This document shows positions 29,301 through 38,408 of a stretch of DNA of 64,000 nucleotides, one piece after another; position 1 is the stretch's first letter; the number at the start of each line of letters is the position of its first letter. The translations under genes and the position numbers were made by a program. The stretch is from NCBI RefSeq assembly GCF_000142805.1, contig NC_013084.1, forward strand, positions 1,211,854 through 1,275,853. The letters run 5' to 3'. Source of the DNA: Lachancea thermotolerans CBS 6340. Its lineage: Eukaryota; Ascomycota; Saccharomycetes; Saccharomycetales; Saccharomycetaceae. The notes below the pieces were generated by a model. That model did not search any database. It saw only the letters and a list, made by a program, of their open reading frames with translations, and was not told where the DNA came from.

Positions 29301-30110
29301 GCCTGATAGTACCTCTTGAACAAGCCAGCTGTCCAAAATAAAGAAAAACCGCTGGTTTTTCGCCTCATCCAGCTCCAAACTTCCCCATTGTTGAACGGTC
29401 TTTCTACCGTTTACCTCAAAATAAACCCATATTCGCAGCTTGTAGTCGGAGCACAAAGTGTACAGCACATGCGAGTCTCTTTCCTCCTCACAAAAGTTGT
29501 TAGTGCGCTTCCATCTAAAGGTAGTTACTGGGGCAGGATGCGAAATAAGCGTGAGGTCGAAAAGATCTCGATCACCGCCGATTGAAATGCGCTTCCAAAG
29601 CCGAACAGTGTTACTATACTTGTGCATACTAGCAATCACCTGCGAATCCTCGGACACTGCGCATCGGTATACAGGCTTGAACTGTTTCTTAGTCCAGAGC
29701 AAACATGGAGTAAAATTACCAAACTCCTCCCGTATTTTCCAAAAAGACAAGTAATTGGAGCCAACCGCTAGCTCGCCGTTGCTTCCCCAGCTAATCGTGT
29801 TGACTTTTGAATCATCATGAAAGATCTTGGTGCAGAATACCCACCGGGGATTCCTCATCACCTGGTGCAGTGGTTTGTAAACATAGACTGCCGAGCCAAA
29901 TGCCACAGCAATATGCCCATTAGATGCGTCGATGTCAACAGCTATACAATCACTTTCCAGGTAAATCGTTTGAAGTTTGCTGAAATTGTTAGAGAGAATG
30001 ATCAAGTTGTTGCCCGAGCAGTAGGCCATGAGCGTGTGCTCCTGCCATGAACTCTGACACACCGTTTGTATAGTGTCATTTGGCTGTCCTGGCAAAAAGT
30101 TGAGCGACAT
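26316..30110 (-). CDS. RAV1: Rav1, RAVE complex subunit (V-ATPase assembly)
   Basis: 1264 residues (yeast 1357). The N-terminus MSLNFLPGQPNDTIQ and the WD40-type beta-propeller repeats over the first 600-700 residues (AVGSNYLSFWKI, ASMHKYSNTVRLWKRI, LTIWDLRRS) match the Rav1/DMXL family. The Rav1p_C helical region follows (about 700-1150), including HALPFLTRHQQVTLL. The last 100 residues look disordered. With Rav2 and Skp1 it forms RAVE, which reattaches V1 to V0 after glucose re-addition. VMA3, a V0 subunit, lies 24 kb away on the same strand. Confidence 0.95.
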   Translation of the reverse strand: MSLNFLPGQPNDTIQTVCQSSWQEHTLMAYCSGNNLIILSNNFSKLQTIYLESDCIAVDIDASNGHIAVAFGSAVYVYKPLHQVMRNPRWVFCTKIFHDDSKVNTISWGSNGELAVGSNYLSFWKIREEFGNFTPCLLWTKKQFKPVYRCAVSEDSQVIASMHKYSNTVRLWKRISIGGDRDLFDLTLISHPAPVTTFRWKRTNNFCEEERDSHVLYTLCSDYKLRIWVYFEVNGRKTVQQWGSLELDEAKNQRFFFILDSWLVQEVLSGHTPPEFEYFSRLHPEVAIIADSSGRLDVYALENLSHDPPKLMSKRKLCSTQIDPGAFVHLPEFLYFAEPQLTRGDSKQISLIVHDVKGVLRHSSVDLTKALTGKSGKFGTLLHKLTGHNKSIQKLGRSSDGMAMITLSRFSENCIWVPQPLPGCMSLRKKNIIYSETPLLDAVVLERGALVVTLSMNLELQIWDCPDSKSSKKSIARSTHILDKIMGEPRLMLNTPEKKHQHDCHFIALIYSSGQTCGFEVSFSRGIVPVKSSSLDIGDEKDIYLVSSINPVNYGFFADRSLVSIITKNGLIKTFKSIVMPHFIEWKLTFEMDTGLSDCTLICGSSIDKICVVDKSRQRLTIWDLRRSFLEYEESFDDLIRDIDWTSTKFSQSIFSVGFKDHSLLFTQLRYDYTSKNPSYCPVEKIDLSQHTTHPVGDSIWMTDGTFVAASGNQLFIKDKYLDIHDKFTNQSIGSRRILSNDIMHLSTVLNGPLPVYHPQMLIQALYAGKLKLVREILLRLFLKLRDFEFRSIDVAELGSTLELSYQKFVCPNEESYSMDSYPEPYSYFNASVSLSLKEKLAKHALPFLTRHQQVTLLTVIEAIEDMDKNDRALDYNGMLFILGVKLFELHRKTQESVHVRDALWSLCSKNRKVLFSTVMPNINSWKRAREYKISYWAERDDLVATFDNIAKFEFSNDANRDPRSAGIFYLSLKKKQILTSLWRISVGHPEQQKMLKFLNNDFREPRWRRAAFKNAFVLLSKHRFPDAACFFLLADSLKDAVNVILKQMDDLPLAFGVCRVYEGDFGPVLKDVLLNNVLPQAVLSNDRWLTSLIYHAINEPSLAMKALIMSPIHLSDNAKLINQQESVNKSFLVEDPALLMLYRQVRRMGRTLYAASLEVDTELEYKTVLRVAAIYTRMGCDFLALSLIVNWKFEDKFLREKQNIEVKTTPEKSPANNDEQPVRLRSIFEKFDDISGKPVQQGINSTGGASGNNTQVRSLLDDF

Positions 30111-30792
30111 TCGCTCCCGATGCTAACTAATAAAACAGTGTATATGTGGAGTGTGTCTGTTATGTACATCTCCGAACCAGGCGCTGCATAACGTCCTTTT
30201 TTGTCGGTCTCTGTTAACGATTTCTGATCACATGATCTAGTTTATGATCAAGCTTGATTATAATAGGCGGTACAAGAGATAGTCCCCATATTTAAACGAA
30301 TGCGCCATTGAGATTATCGAAGAGTATCGGACGTCACCCTTGGCTACCGGTGCCCGCTAAGAGAATCGGGCTCCTTTTAGAAACGCTTGAAGCCCTCTTC
30401 CTTGTTTTCAAGCCCGCTTTAAAGAAGCTCAAGACGTTATTCTTGGCTCTTGAAGATACGCAAGCAGTGGAGCTCAGCCATAGCACATTGCAAGTCTCGT
30501 AAAGTTTTGGCACTTAAGCTAAGATGTCGATTTCATTGAAGTGCAATGATGAAGATGCCAGGAAGTCCCGAGACGCGACTACACCTATGCGATAAGCTTA
30601 CAAGAAGATTGCGGTAGAGCTCTCTTCTAGCGTAAGCGGGTTAAGCCTTTTCGCTGTTAAAACGTATCTGGTTATAACCCCCCCTAATGACTTTTTTGCT
30701 CACGTGCGTTAGGGTCTTGTCATAAGATATTTTGGTGCTCAGAGAGAAATGGGATGGACCTATCATTCGACAAGAATTTTATATAATACAAA
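30111..30792. promoter_or_regulatory. Divergent spacer RAV1 / PET191
   Basis: 682 bp. It contains inverted TGATCA-type sequences near 30225-30255, a CACGTG E-box at 30701-30706 and a TATATAA at about 30780 that is too close to the PET191 ATG to be a TATA box. The frame at 30308-30502 starts at TTG and has no recognisable product. The middle has recurring CTTGAAG/CAAGCC words, but I see no definable RNA gene. Confidence 0.45.
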
Positions 30793-31119
30793 ATGGGAGC
30801 GAGTTGTAATGATCAGCGCAAGGCTGTGGCCGTGTGTTTACAGCGGTCTCCTTGTGTTTTGATTCAACGGAACACTCCTAAAAAGTGCTTAGAGGATCCA
30901 GAACTGAGTAAAGATTTACCAGAACTTTGTATGGCCCAGATGAAAGCATTCTTGGAGTGCAAGCGGGGAATGGTGGATATGACAAAACGCTTCAGAGGAA
31001 ATGGGGCACTATCAACAGGGAAATACGATCAGCAATATGAAAACTTGTCGACCGGACATTTTGACGCGAGAGAGGAGCTGAGAAAACTGGAGGTTTTGAG
31101 CAGCCAGAACAAGAAGTGA
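30793..31119 (+). CDS. PET191: Pet191, cytochrome c oxidase assembly factor
   Basis: 108 residues, the yeast length. It is a twin CX9C protein: Cys5-Cys15 and Cys46-Cys56, with further cysteines at 21 and 32 as in the family. It is imported into the intermembrane space by Mia40 and required for complex IV assembly. Same strand as RAD26, 268 bp upstream of it. Confidence 0.96.
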   Translation: MGASCNDQRKAVAVCLQRSPCVLIQRNTPKKCLEDPELSKDLPELCMAQMKAFLECKRGMVDMTKRFRGNGALSTGKYDQQYENLSTGHFDAREELRKLEVLSSQNKK

Positions 31120-31387
31120 ACAGTTATCAGCGGGACCGCATTTAGTCGTGTAAATAGGCTCCAACATAGAGCATCAAGAGGTAGCTTAGTTTCAAGAATA
31201 AAATCTGATTTTCAATATTCAAAATTGCAATCACTGCTTCAATTTCGCAAGATAGAGATTGAGCATTTGTAAGACAAAAAGTCCGACTTACTCAAGAGCC
31301 GTCCTGCAGCAAAACCGTCTGGGTAGTCTTTTCCAGGCTCTTTTAAGAGATAGATTCGGAGCCGTGGCCAACTAAGCTCTTGATAGG

Positions 31388-34300
31388 ATGGATGGCAGCG
31401 AAGCGCAACTTGAGCAACTGGGCATTGAACTGGTCTCGCAAAGCGCTCTCGAAAATGAGATCGAGAGCAACGCTCAGAGCTTAATCGACAAGCGTTCCTT
31501 AGAACAGGAACATCAAAGGCTTGAGCGGAGCCAAAATGCGCTGGGGAAGCTTTTAACAAAACGTGAGATGCTTAAACGTAAGATGAGAGCAGCTTCACGA
31601 ATAAGTGTGAGAGCGAAGCTTGAAGCACAGATACGGGAACTCGATGAAAACGAGATAAGATCTTTGGAGGATGATGTTTCGGACATAAGAAGCCGCCTCA
31701 AAGAGCTTTCCAAGTCGACCGCAGACAATAATGAGACAGCTCCTTCTGAAAGGCAACCTGGAGAATCTGAAAGGGATTACTTGATTCGTACTGGGAAAAC
31801 TACGGCGTTTGGGACGGAATCAGGATTTATACTAGACCGAGACGGCGATGAAGACCCGACAGTATTAAGCGACGGTCACGAATCTGTGACATCCGATAAT
31901 GAAGAGGATTATCAGGTTGAAGCAGATAAGTCCGACGCGTCGAGTGAGGGTTTAGCCAGCGAGTTTAGCGAAAGCGCTGAGGACAAAGAAGCACCAAAAG
32001 CCGCAAGTTTTATAGATGATGGCGATGAGCTTAACTACCAAAAGAGGCTCAAAAATTGGGTTAGGGAGAGAAGCAGCCGAAGGCTGAAGGATCCGAATCC
32101 AGAACTCGAAGAGTATAGGAAACCAAATCCAGGCCTCCCAGATGCCACGCTCAATGATGATTTTAGGATCCCAGGTGAAATTTTTCAGTCTCTATTCAAT
32201 TATCAGAAGACTTGTGTACAATGGCTTTATGAGCTTTACCAGCAACAGTGCGGAGGCATTATTGGTGATGAGATGGGTCTTGGAAAGACAATCCAGATAA
32301 TTGCATTTTTAGCTTCCCTGCATCACTCTGGTAAGTTGAATGGGCCCATTCTTGTCGTATGCCCGGCTACCGTGCTGCGACAATGGTGCAAAGAGTTCCA
32401 TACGTGGTGGCCACCATTCCGGGCCATAATATTGCACTCTATCGGTGCAGGAATGACTCAAAAAGAGAATCTCAGTGAACAAAAGCTAGAAGAGCTTTTC
32501 ATGAATTCTAACCCAGAAGAGTTTTCATTCGACGCTTACACTAACTCAAAACGAACAAAGAGCATTTTGGAGAGTAGCTTAACGAGGGATAATTTAATAA
32601 ATAAGGTTGTTACCGATGGACACGTTTTGATAACTACTTATGTTGGTCTCCGAATACATTCAGACAAGTTACTTAATGTTCGGTGGGGATATGCGGTTTT
32701 AGACGAAGGTCACAAAATTAGAAACCCGGACGCTGACATTTCTCTGACGTGTAAGCAACTCAAGACCAAAAACAGAATAATTCTTTCAGGAACTCCAATC
32801 CAAAACAACTTGACGGAGCTTTGGAGCCTTTTTGACTTTATCTTCCCAGGGAGATTAGGCACCTTGCCAGTGTTTCAACAGCAGTTTTCTGTTCCAATAA
32901 ACATGGGTGGTTATGCTAACGCTACAAATATACAAGTCCAAACGGGCTACAAGTGCGCTGTGGCATTGAGAAATTTGATATCCCCCTATTTGCTACGGCG
33001 TATAAAGGCGGATGTTGCAAAAGATCTGCCGAGGAAAAATGAGATGGTTCTCTTTTGTAAATTAACACAGTATCAACGAAACAAGTATTTACAGTTTCTC
33101 AATTCAGAGGACCTGGTTAAGATCAAAAACGGAAAAAGACAAGTTTTGTTTGGGATCGATATACTGAGGAAGATATGCAACCACCCTGACCTCCTGGAAA
33201 GAGAGCAAAGACAAAATGAAGATTCTTATGGTGACCCTAAGAGATCTGGTAAGATGCAGGTTGTCAAACAACTCTTGAAGTTATGGCACAGCCAAGGCCA
33301 CAAGACTCTTCTATTCACACAATCGCGACAAATGCTTGATATTTTGGAGAGATTTATAAGCTATAAAGACCCGGAGCTTGAAGAATTGACATATCTTAGG
33401 ATGGACGGAACAACAAGCATTGGGGCCCGTCAGGCACTCGTAGACTCTTTCAATAATGGATCATATGATGTTTTTTTGCTAACGACAAGAGTTGGAGGGC
33501 TAGGAGTGAATCTCACGGGAGCAAATAGAATAATTATCTTCGATCCCGATTGGAATCCATCTACTGACATGCAAGCTCGTGAGAGGGCCTGGAGAATCGG
33601 CCAGAGAAGGGAAGTTACCATCTACAGACTAATGATAGCAGGATCTATCGAAGAAAAGATTTATCACAGACAAATCTTCAAACAATTCTTGACCAATAAA
33701 ATCCTAACCGACCCGAAGCAGAAGCGGTTTTTTAAGATGAATGAACTTCAGGATCTCTTTACATTAGGCGGAGAAACGGGTCTAACTAATGAAAACCTTG
33801 AAAGCGAAGTGCAAAAGCAAACTGAAAATATAAAAAAGTCAAGAAGCGATGAGAGTGATGATTTTGACAAGGTTGTTCAACTCTCCGGAGTCTCAAAGCT
33901 TGAAGGTTTTTTTGGCGGCAAAGAGAATGAAGAAAAAAATAAAGGCGAAGAAGAGCGCCTAATGGATGGCTTGTTCGGAGGAAACGTTGAAGGAGTCAAA
34001 AGCCATAGTTCTGTAATTGAACAACATTCAAAGCCTTCTACAGACATAATAACAAGAGAAGCGACGAAGGTAGCGGAAGAAGCCCTTGCCGCCTTAAAAA
34101 AGTCAAGGAAGACGACAAAGAAATTTGAAATAGGAACGCCAACGTGGACCGGAAAATTTGGCGCCGCTGGAAGAGTCACCAAAAAAAAGTCCGCGACATC
34201 GCTTTCGGGATCTGCTGCTATTCTATCCAACCTTCGGAAAGGTCAAATTAAGAACGGCAGTGACACAACAAATGAGCCAAGCAAAGAAATCAAGAAAGGC

Positions 34301-34501
34301 AGTGAGCTACTCGGAAAAATACAAGAGTACCTCAAAAGAAAAGGTGGCTATTCGGCTAAATCTGCCGAAATCTTAGAACATACTGGTTTTCGGCTGAACG
34401 AGAAAGAAGATATCACGAAGGTTCGCGCCCTGCTCAAACAAATAGCAACTTTCGAATCTGGGAAGGGCCGATGGTTGTTGAAAGATGAGTTCAGGTCATA
34501 G
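31388..34501 (+). CDS. RAD26: Rad26, CSB-type SWI2/SNF2 ATPase of transcription-coupled repair
   Basis: 1037 residues (yeast 1085). The N-terminus is coiled-coil and acidic. The ATPase core has motif [10 protein letters not shown] (about 294-302), motif II DEGH (about 438-441), motif [14 protein letters not shown], and C-terminal helicase motifs [16 protein letters not shown] and [15 protein letters not shown]. The tail has basic patches and a C-terminal winged-helix-like segment as in CSB. It binds RNA polymerase II stalled at lesions and aids transcription-coupled nucleotide excision repair. The frame ends as in yeast, with no break. Confidence 0.97.
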   Translation: MDGSEAQLEQLGIELVSQSALENEIESNAQSLIDKRSLEQEHQRLERSQNALGKLLTKREMLKRKMRAASRISVRAKLEAQIRELDENEIRSLEDDVSDIRSRLKELSKSTADNNETAPSERQPGESERDYLIRTGKTTAFGTESGFILDRDGDEDPTVLSDGHESVTSDNEEDYQVEADKSDASSEGLASEFSESAEDKEAPKAASFIDDGDELNYQKRLKNWVRERSSRRLKDPNPELEEYRKPNPGLPDATLNDDFRIPGEIFQSLFNYQKTCVQWLYELYQQQCGGIIGDEMGLGKTIQIIAFLASLHHSGKLNGPILVVCPATVLRQWCKEFHTWWPPFRAIILHSIGAGMTQKENLSEQKLEELFMNSNPEEFSFDAYTNSKRTKSILESSLTRDNLINKVVTDGHVLITTYVGLRIHSDKLLNVRWGYAVLDEGHKIRNPDADISLTCKQLKTKNRIILSGTPIQNNLTELWSLFDFIFPGRLGTLPVFQQQFSVPINMGGYANATNIQVQTGYKCAVALRNLISPYLLRRIKADVAKDLPRKNEMVLFCKLTQYQRNKYLQFLNSEDLVKIKNGKRQVLFGIDILRKICNHPDLLEREQRQNEDSYGDPKRSGKMQVVKQLLKLWHSQGHKTLLFTQSRQMLDILERFISYKDPELEELTYLRMDGTTSIGARQALVDSFNNGSYDVFLLTTRVGGLGVNLTGANRIIIFDPDWNPSTDMQARERAWRIGQRREVTIYRLMIAGSIEEKIYHRQIFKQFLTNKILTDPKQKRFFKMNELQDLFTLGGETGLTNENLESEVQKQTENIKKSRSDESDDFDKVVQLSGVSKLEGFFGGKENEEKNKGEEERLMDGLFGGNVEGVKSHSSVIEQHSKPSTDIITREATKVAEEALAALKKSRKTTKKFEIGTPTWTGKFGAAGRVTKKKSATSLSGSAAILSNLRKGQIKNGSDTTNEPSKEIKKGSELLGKIQEYLKRKGGYSAKSAEILEHTGFRLNEKEDITKVRALLKQIATFESGKGRWLLKDEFRS

Positions 34502-34747
34502 ACTTTTGTAGAAGCCTCTTTTAGTACTCGGCCAAATGTTTATTGTTTTTCACCGTTTTCTTTGGTGTTTTCGCTCATTTTGTCTTCACTTAATTCCACT
34601 GTGTTTTGTATCGGTGTCACAAATTAATAAAAAACAAAAATGCGTCATGACTGACACCCTGAAACGAGAACTATACACAAGTCTTAAATTAAAATTGTGC
34701 TTGCCCAGTTTACTACTAAAGCTAAAAGTGAACTCATTAATAGCTTC

Positions 34748-36793
34748 ATGTCCACCTCAGCTTCGCCCCATGAAATGAAAGCAATGCCCAGAAGACAACA
34801 AAGTTCGGAACGTTGCCAACTTGCGGAAGCTCGAAAGCCCCGAAACATTGTGCTTTGCTTTGATGGTACAGATGGGAATTTTGGCCCGAAACCGTTTACC
34901 AGCGTTCTAAAGATCTACCGAATGTTGGATAACAGCGATGAGAGTACTCAGTTGTGTTATTACCAACCCGGAATTGGAACCTCGATGAGTTTTGAAAGAA
35001 GACTGGATAACGGAAATAGAATCACGCCTTCTAAGCTGAGTAATCTCTTGGATTCAGTGGTGGCTTTTACGTTAGACCAGCATGTTTGTTCTGCTTATTT
35101 ATTTCTTATGCGGTATTACAGACCTAACGACAAGATTTTTATGTTCGGGTTCAGCAGAGGCGCTTTCATTGCGAGAATCTTAGCGGGAATGATTGAGAGA
35201 GTTGGGCTGCTAAATGAGGGCCTTGAAGACATAATAAACACGGCTTGGAAAATCTATGAAGCATGGGAGTATGCAGCCCAGCCCAGCCAGCCCGATTATA
35301 CAACAACTCTTGCAGACGAATTCAAAAAGACTTTTTCTCGAAATTACGATGTGGAAATTCACTTTCAGGGTCTGTTTGACTCAGTTAACTCCATTGGCCT
35401 AATACGTGATAGACTTTTTCCGTATGCTGCACGTAGTACGATAGTTCAGCACGTTAGGCATGCCGTTAGCCTAGATGAGAGGAGAGGTAAGTTCAAGCAG
35501 CAAAGCGTAGCTTCGAGGAGAGGACATTCAGGAAACGTCCCCGAAATTTGGAGGAACACCAATGGCACTCTTTCAAAACCAGAAGAGGCAGACGCTGTGA
35601 ATATAACCTCCGTAACCAGAGAAAGTAATCTTCAAAGTGCAGGCGGCCTTCAAGACGCAACGACCTTTGTTTCGGGCAGTCGTGAGCCGTGTCCGACCCC
35701 AGAATCGATTCCATTATTGGAAAGGTTTTCTGTGACAGAACTTCAAACCTGGTTAAAGTCTGTAATTCTGGGCCGCTGGTGGCATAAAGGAGGGAGTACG
35801 CTAGCTCAGAATAAATTGGAGCATTTTTTTGGTTCACCAGCGACATCTCCAGATATTATCGAGAAATGGTTTCCTGGAGACCACTCTGATGTTGGAGGGG
35901 GTTGGATTCCCGATTATGAAACCAAACAGTTTCTTTCTCACATTCCAATGAGATGGATGCTTGCGGAGGCAATAAGCAATGGAGTTCTTTTCAAAAAGAA
36001 TAGCATAAAAAGCTTTGCTGCAAAGTACCCCGCCAGGGAAAGTTTTGAAGCGTACTCGCACGACATATTAAGCTTTGAAAGTAGAGGGACCGCCAAGAGT
36101 TCAGTCCTTTCTGAGGATAAAATCGGGATTTCAGGCAGGCCGTTGTTACTGCTTCAGGTGACATTGTCCTTCGTATTGAGGATTGCATGGGCGTTCCAAG
36201 TTGGCTTCTGTTATAAGAGGAGATGCGCAGAGATGTTGTATAAGTCATGCGACTTTACAGGCAACAAATTCAGCCCCGACAGCGCACAAAGTCAGGTTTC
36301 GTTCAAATCAGAGCGTCCCAGTCACGCTGGAAGGGGGGACCAGTCAGCTCTTTTTGTCATGTTCTGGTGGATCATGGAGCTTGTTCCACTAAAACGGAGG
36401 GTGCAAGGGCCGGATTGTAAGTGGAAGAACGCTTACGTGCCCAACCTTGGAAAAAGTAGGGAACTTCCTCCGGAAGCGGAATTGCATTGGTCAGTTTACT
36501 GGAGGATGAGGTATTATAAGGATTACAGGCCCCAGAACTTACCGCAATATGCCGTTGACTTGCTTCATAAGTATGCTAATATGCCCGAGGCTGAAACATG
36601 TTCTCTATTAACTAGACTTTGGAAAAAGGCTTTGAACATGGTCTACTCTCCCCACACACGCGGATGTGTTTCAACGGCAGGATCCCCTCAATATGAACGT
36701 GTAATTGCAGAGGCCGAGCACCTTCTAAAACAATGTGGTGACACGCCTTATCCTCCAGTTCCTGACGATCTTGAAAATTTCCGGCAGCTGTAA
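34748..36793 (+). CDS. DUF2235 alpha/beta-hydrolase, YEL023C type
   Basis: 681 residues from the first ATG (S. cerevisiae YEL023C about 682). The frame opens 17 codons earlier only at GTG. DUF2235 landmarks: NIVLCFDGTDGNFG at about 52-65, GFSRGAFIARILAG at about 135-148 with a G-x-S-x-G nucleophile elbow, HFQGLFDSVNSIG, and WFPGDHSDVGGGW at about 372-384 with the likely catalytic Asp/His region. The same fold occurs in bacterial type VI phospholipases of the Tle1 family, but fungal members have no known substrate. A low-complexity insert at about 240-330 separates the motifs. The place next to RIP1 matches yeast YEL023C/YEL024W. Function unknown; lipase activity is inference. Confidence 0.88.
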   Translation: MSTSASPHEMKAMPRRQQSSERCQLAEARKPRNIVLCFDGTDGNFGPKPFTSVLKIYRMLDNSDESTQLCYYQPGIGTSMSFERRLDNGNRITPSKLSNLLDSVVAFTLDQHVCSAYLFLMRYYRPNDKIFMFGFSRGAFIARILAGMIERVGLLNEGLEDIINTAWKIYEAWEYAAQPSQPDYTTTLADEFKKTFSRNYDVEIHFQGLFDSVNSIGLIRDRLFPYAARSTIVQHVRHAVSLDERRGKFKQQSVASRRGHSGNVPEIWRNTNGTLSKPEEADAVNITSVTRESNLQSAGGLQDATTFVSGSREPCPTPESIPLLERFSVTELQTWLKSVILGRWWHKGGSTLAQNKLEHFFGSPATSPDIIEKWFPGDHSDVGGGWIPDYETKQFLSHIPMRWMLAEAISNGVLFKKNSIKSFAAKYPARESFEAYSHDILSFESRGTAKSSVLSEDKIGISGRPLLLLQVTLSFVLRIAWAFQVGFCYKRRCAEMLYKSCDFTGNKFSPDSAQSQVSFKSERPSHAGRGDQSALFVMFWWIMELVPLKRRVQGPDCKWKNAYVPNLGKSRELPPEAELHWSVYWRMRYYKDYRPQNLPQYAVDLLHKYANMPEAETCSLLTRLWKKALNMVYSPHTRGCVSTAGSPQYERVIAEAEHLLKQCGDTPYPPVPDDLENFRQL

Positions 36794-37201
36794 GAAGATG
36801 CACTTGAAAACGACACAAGTGAAGTGCATCGCCTGATCGTAGTGAAGGTTAATATACTACGCGTAGCTAAATAAATATATAAAAGCCATATCTGTATGAA
36901 GGATTGTATCCTCGATATCATGAATTGATTATAAATAACAGGGTTATATAAGAATTTTTAGTCGTTGAACTGCATTTTTGCGGACCGCGATTTGGTGATG
37001 CAGTCATTGGATTCGTGACGGGTTTGGCAAATATCCTTCGGTGTAATCTCAGTAGAATATGTTCATCCTTCCATAGTTGGTTCACTTAATAAATAAAAAA
37101 GAAGGCAGGAGAATAATGATGATGTTGGAACGTGAAATGCGCATTGTGGTGGAAATGAACGCGGAAATGCTCTTAAAATCAGAGAGTCATGGGGATAGCG
37201 T
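36794..37201. other. Convergent spacer, DUF2235 gene / RIP1
   Basis: 408 bp between two 3' ends, AT-rich with TATATAA and AATAAATATA-type 3'-processing sequences at 36870-36945. No gene seen. Confidence 0.45.
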
Positions 37202-37846
37202 CTAACCGACAATCAGCTTAGTGTCATCGAACTCGTACTCGGGGATCTCCAAGTTCAATGGGGCTGGACCCTTTCTGATTCTACCAGAAATGTCGTAGTG
37301 AGAACCGTGGCAAGGGCAGAACCAACCGCCAAAGTCACCAGCCTCACCGATAGGGACACAACCCAAGTGTGTGCAGATTCCCAACATGACCAGCCACTCT
37401 GGGTTCTTGACTCTGTCAGAGTCGGTTTGAGGGTCCTTCAAGGCAGACATGTCGACAGCGTTGGCTTCGTCAATTTCGCCCTGCGTCCTGTGTCTGATGA
37501 AAACCGGCTTACCTTGCCACTTAACCACGACGTTCTTACCCTCAGGGATCGCGGCCAGGTTCACCTCAACCTTGGCCATGGCCAGCACATCGGCGGATGC
37601 CGACATCGTGGAGATGAAGGTCTCCACGGTGGACTTGGCGCCCACGGACGACAACAGTCCTAGGGAACCGACCATGAAGTACGCGTACGATCTGCTCTTG
37701 TCAGCGTCGTTCTTCTCCTTCAAATAATCTCCGAAGTCCGGCGTTCTGTATGTAGACTTGGCCGCAACTGCCGACGACGACATCAGTCTCGACTGCTTGT
37801 TCAGCGCTCTTAGAGAGCCCTTCAAAGACGTTCTTAGCCCCAACAT
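37202..37846 (-). CDS. RIP1: Rieske iron-sulfur subunit of the cytochrome bc1 complex
   Basis: 214 residues (yeast 215). N-terminal presequence rich in Arg/Ser (MLGLRTSLKGSLRALNK), then a transmembrane helix at about 53-75. The Rieske head has CTHLGC from 158 and CPCHGSH from 177: Cys158, His160, Cys177 and His180 bind the 2Fe-2S cluster, and Cys163-Cys179 form the disulfide. It transfers electrons from ubiquinol to cytochrome c1 in the inner membrane. Two CCAAT-type sites lie upstream (see the spacer entry), fitting Hap2/3/4/5 control. Confidence 0.99.
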   Translation of the reverse strand: MLGLRTSLKGSLRALNKQSRLMSSSAVAAKSTYRTPDFGDYLKEKNDADKSRSYAYFMVGSLGLLSSVGAKSTVETFISTMSASADVLAMAKVEVNLAAIPEGKNVVVKWQGKPVFIRHRTQGEIDEANAVDMSALKDPQTDSDRVKNPEWLVMLGICTHLGCVPIGEAGDFGGWFCPCHGSHYDISGRIRKGPAPLNLEIPEYEFDDTKLIVG

Positions 37847-38408
37847 TCGTCAGCTGTATTCCACTGTTATCGGACCTGATTTAATCCAAGCTATAAATGC
37901 TAACTCGATTAATATCCTTGACGCTGTGAGTGAGGGTCAGCTTCAATTATTCTTCAATAACTGAACTTTCTTCAATTGTTACAGAGACCGAAAACTGCGT
38001 AAAAATTTTTGGGACATATCATTGGTTCGTATGTTGTGACCATGAAATACATAGTAAATGACAAATGCTAACGAGTAAGTGCGATAGGCATTCGAGTTTG
38101 TCCAGCAAGCTGCGGTTGCTGTAACACTTGTCTTCCAAGGTTTTGATGAATCAGGTTTTGCTGGCTTTGCTGGCTTTTAGCTCGAGCCTAGCGCGAAAAA
38201 TGTACGAATGGTGCGTTCAGCCACACCGTGGCCTCGGCCTCGAGCATTTTAGGATGATCAGAGAACCGCAGGCGCGGTGGGAGTTGCCTTTTGATCATTG
38301 GCCTTGAGTAAGGATCATCATGCTCGTAACCGCGTGTGATGACTTCGCTACTCGTTCAAAATTCAGTACAAGCGTCTGTTAAGGATAAAATGATCTGCAG
38401 CTTGCCGG
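37847..38408. promoter_or_regulatory. RIP1 upstream region with two CCAAT-type HAP sites
   Basis: 562 bp upstream of RIP1 and downstream of HUL4, both on the minus strand. TCATTGGT (38019-38026) and TCATTGGC (38295-38302) fit the Hap2/3/4/5 consensus TNRYTGGB, about 175 and 450 bp upstream of RIP1. A short direct repeat GCTGGCTTT lies near 38160-38180. No coding frame supported. Confidence 0.6.

Noticed and set aside
30308-30502. 64-codon frame between RAV1 and PET191
   Set aside because: Starts at TTG; Leu/Lys-rich with no family resemblance.
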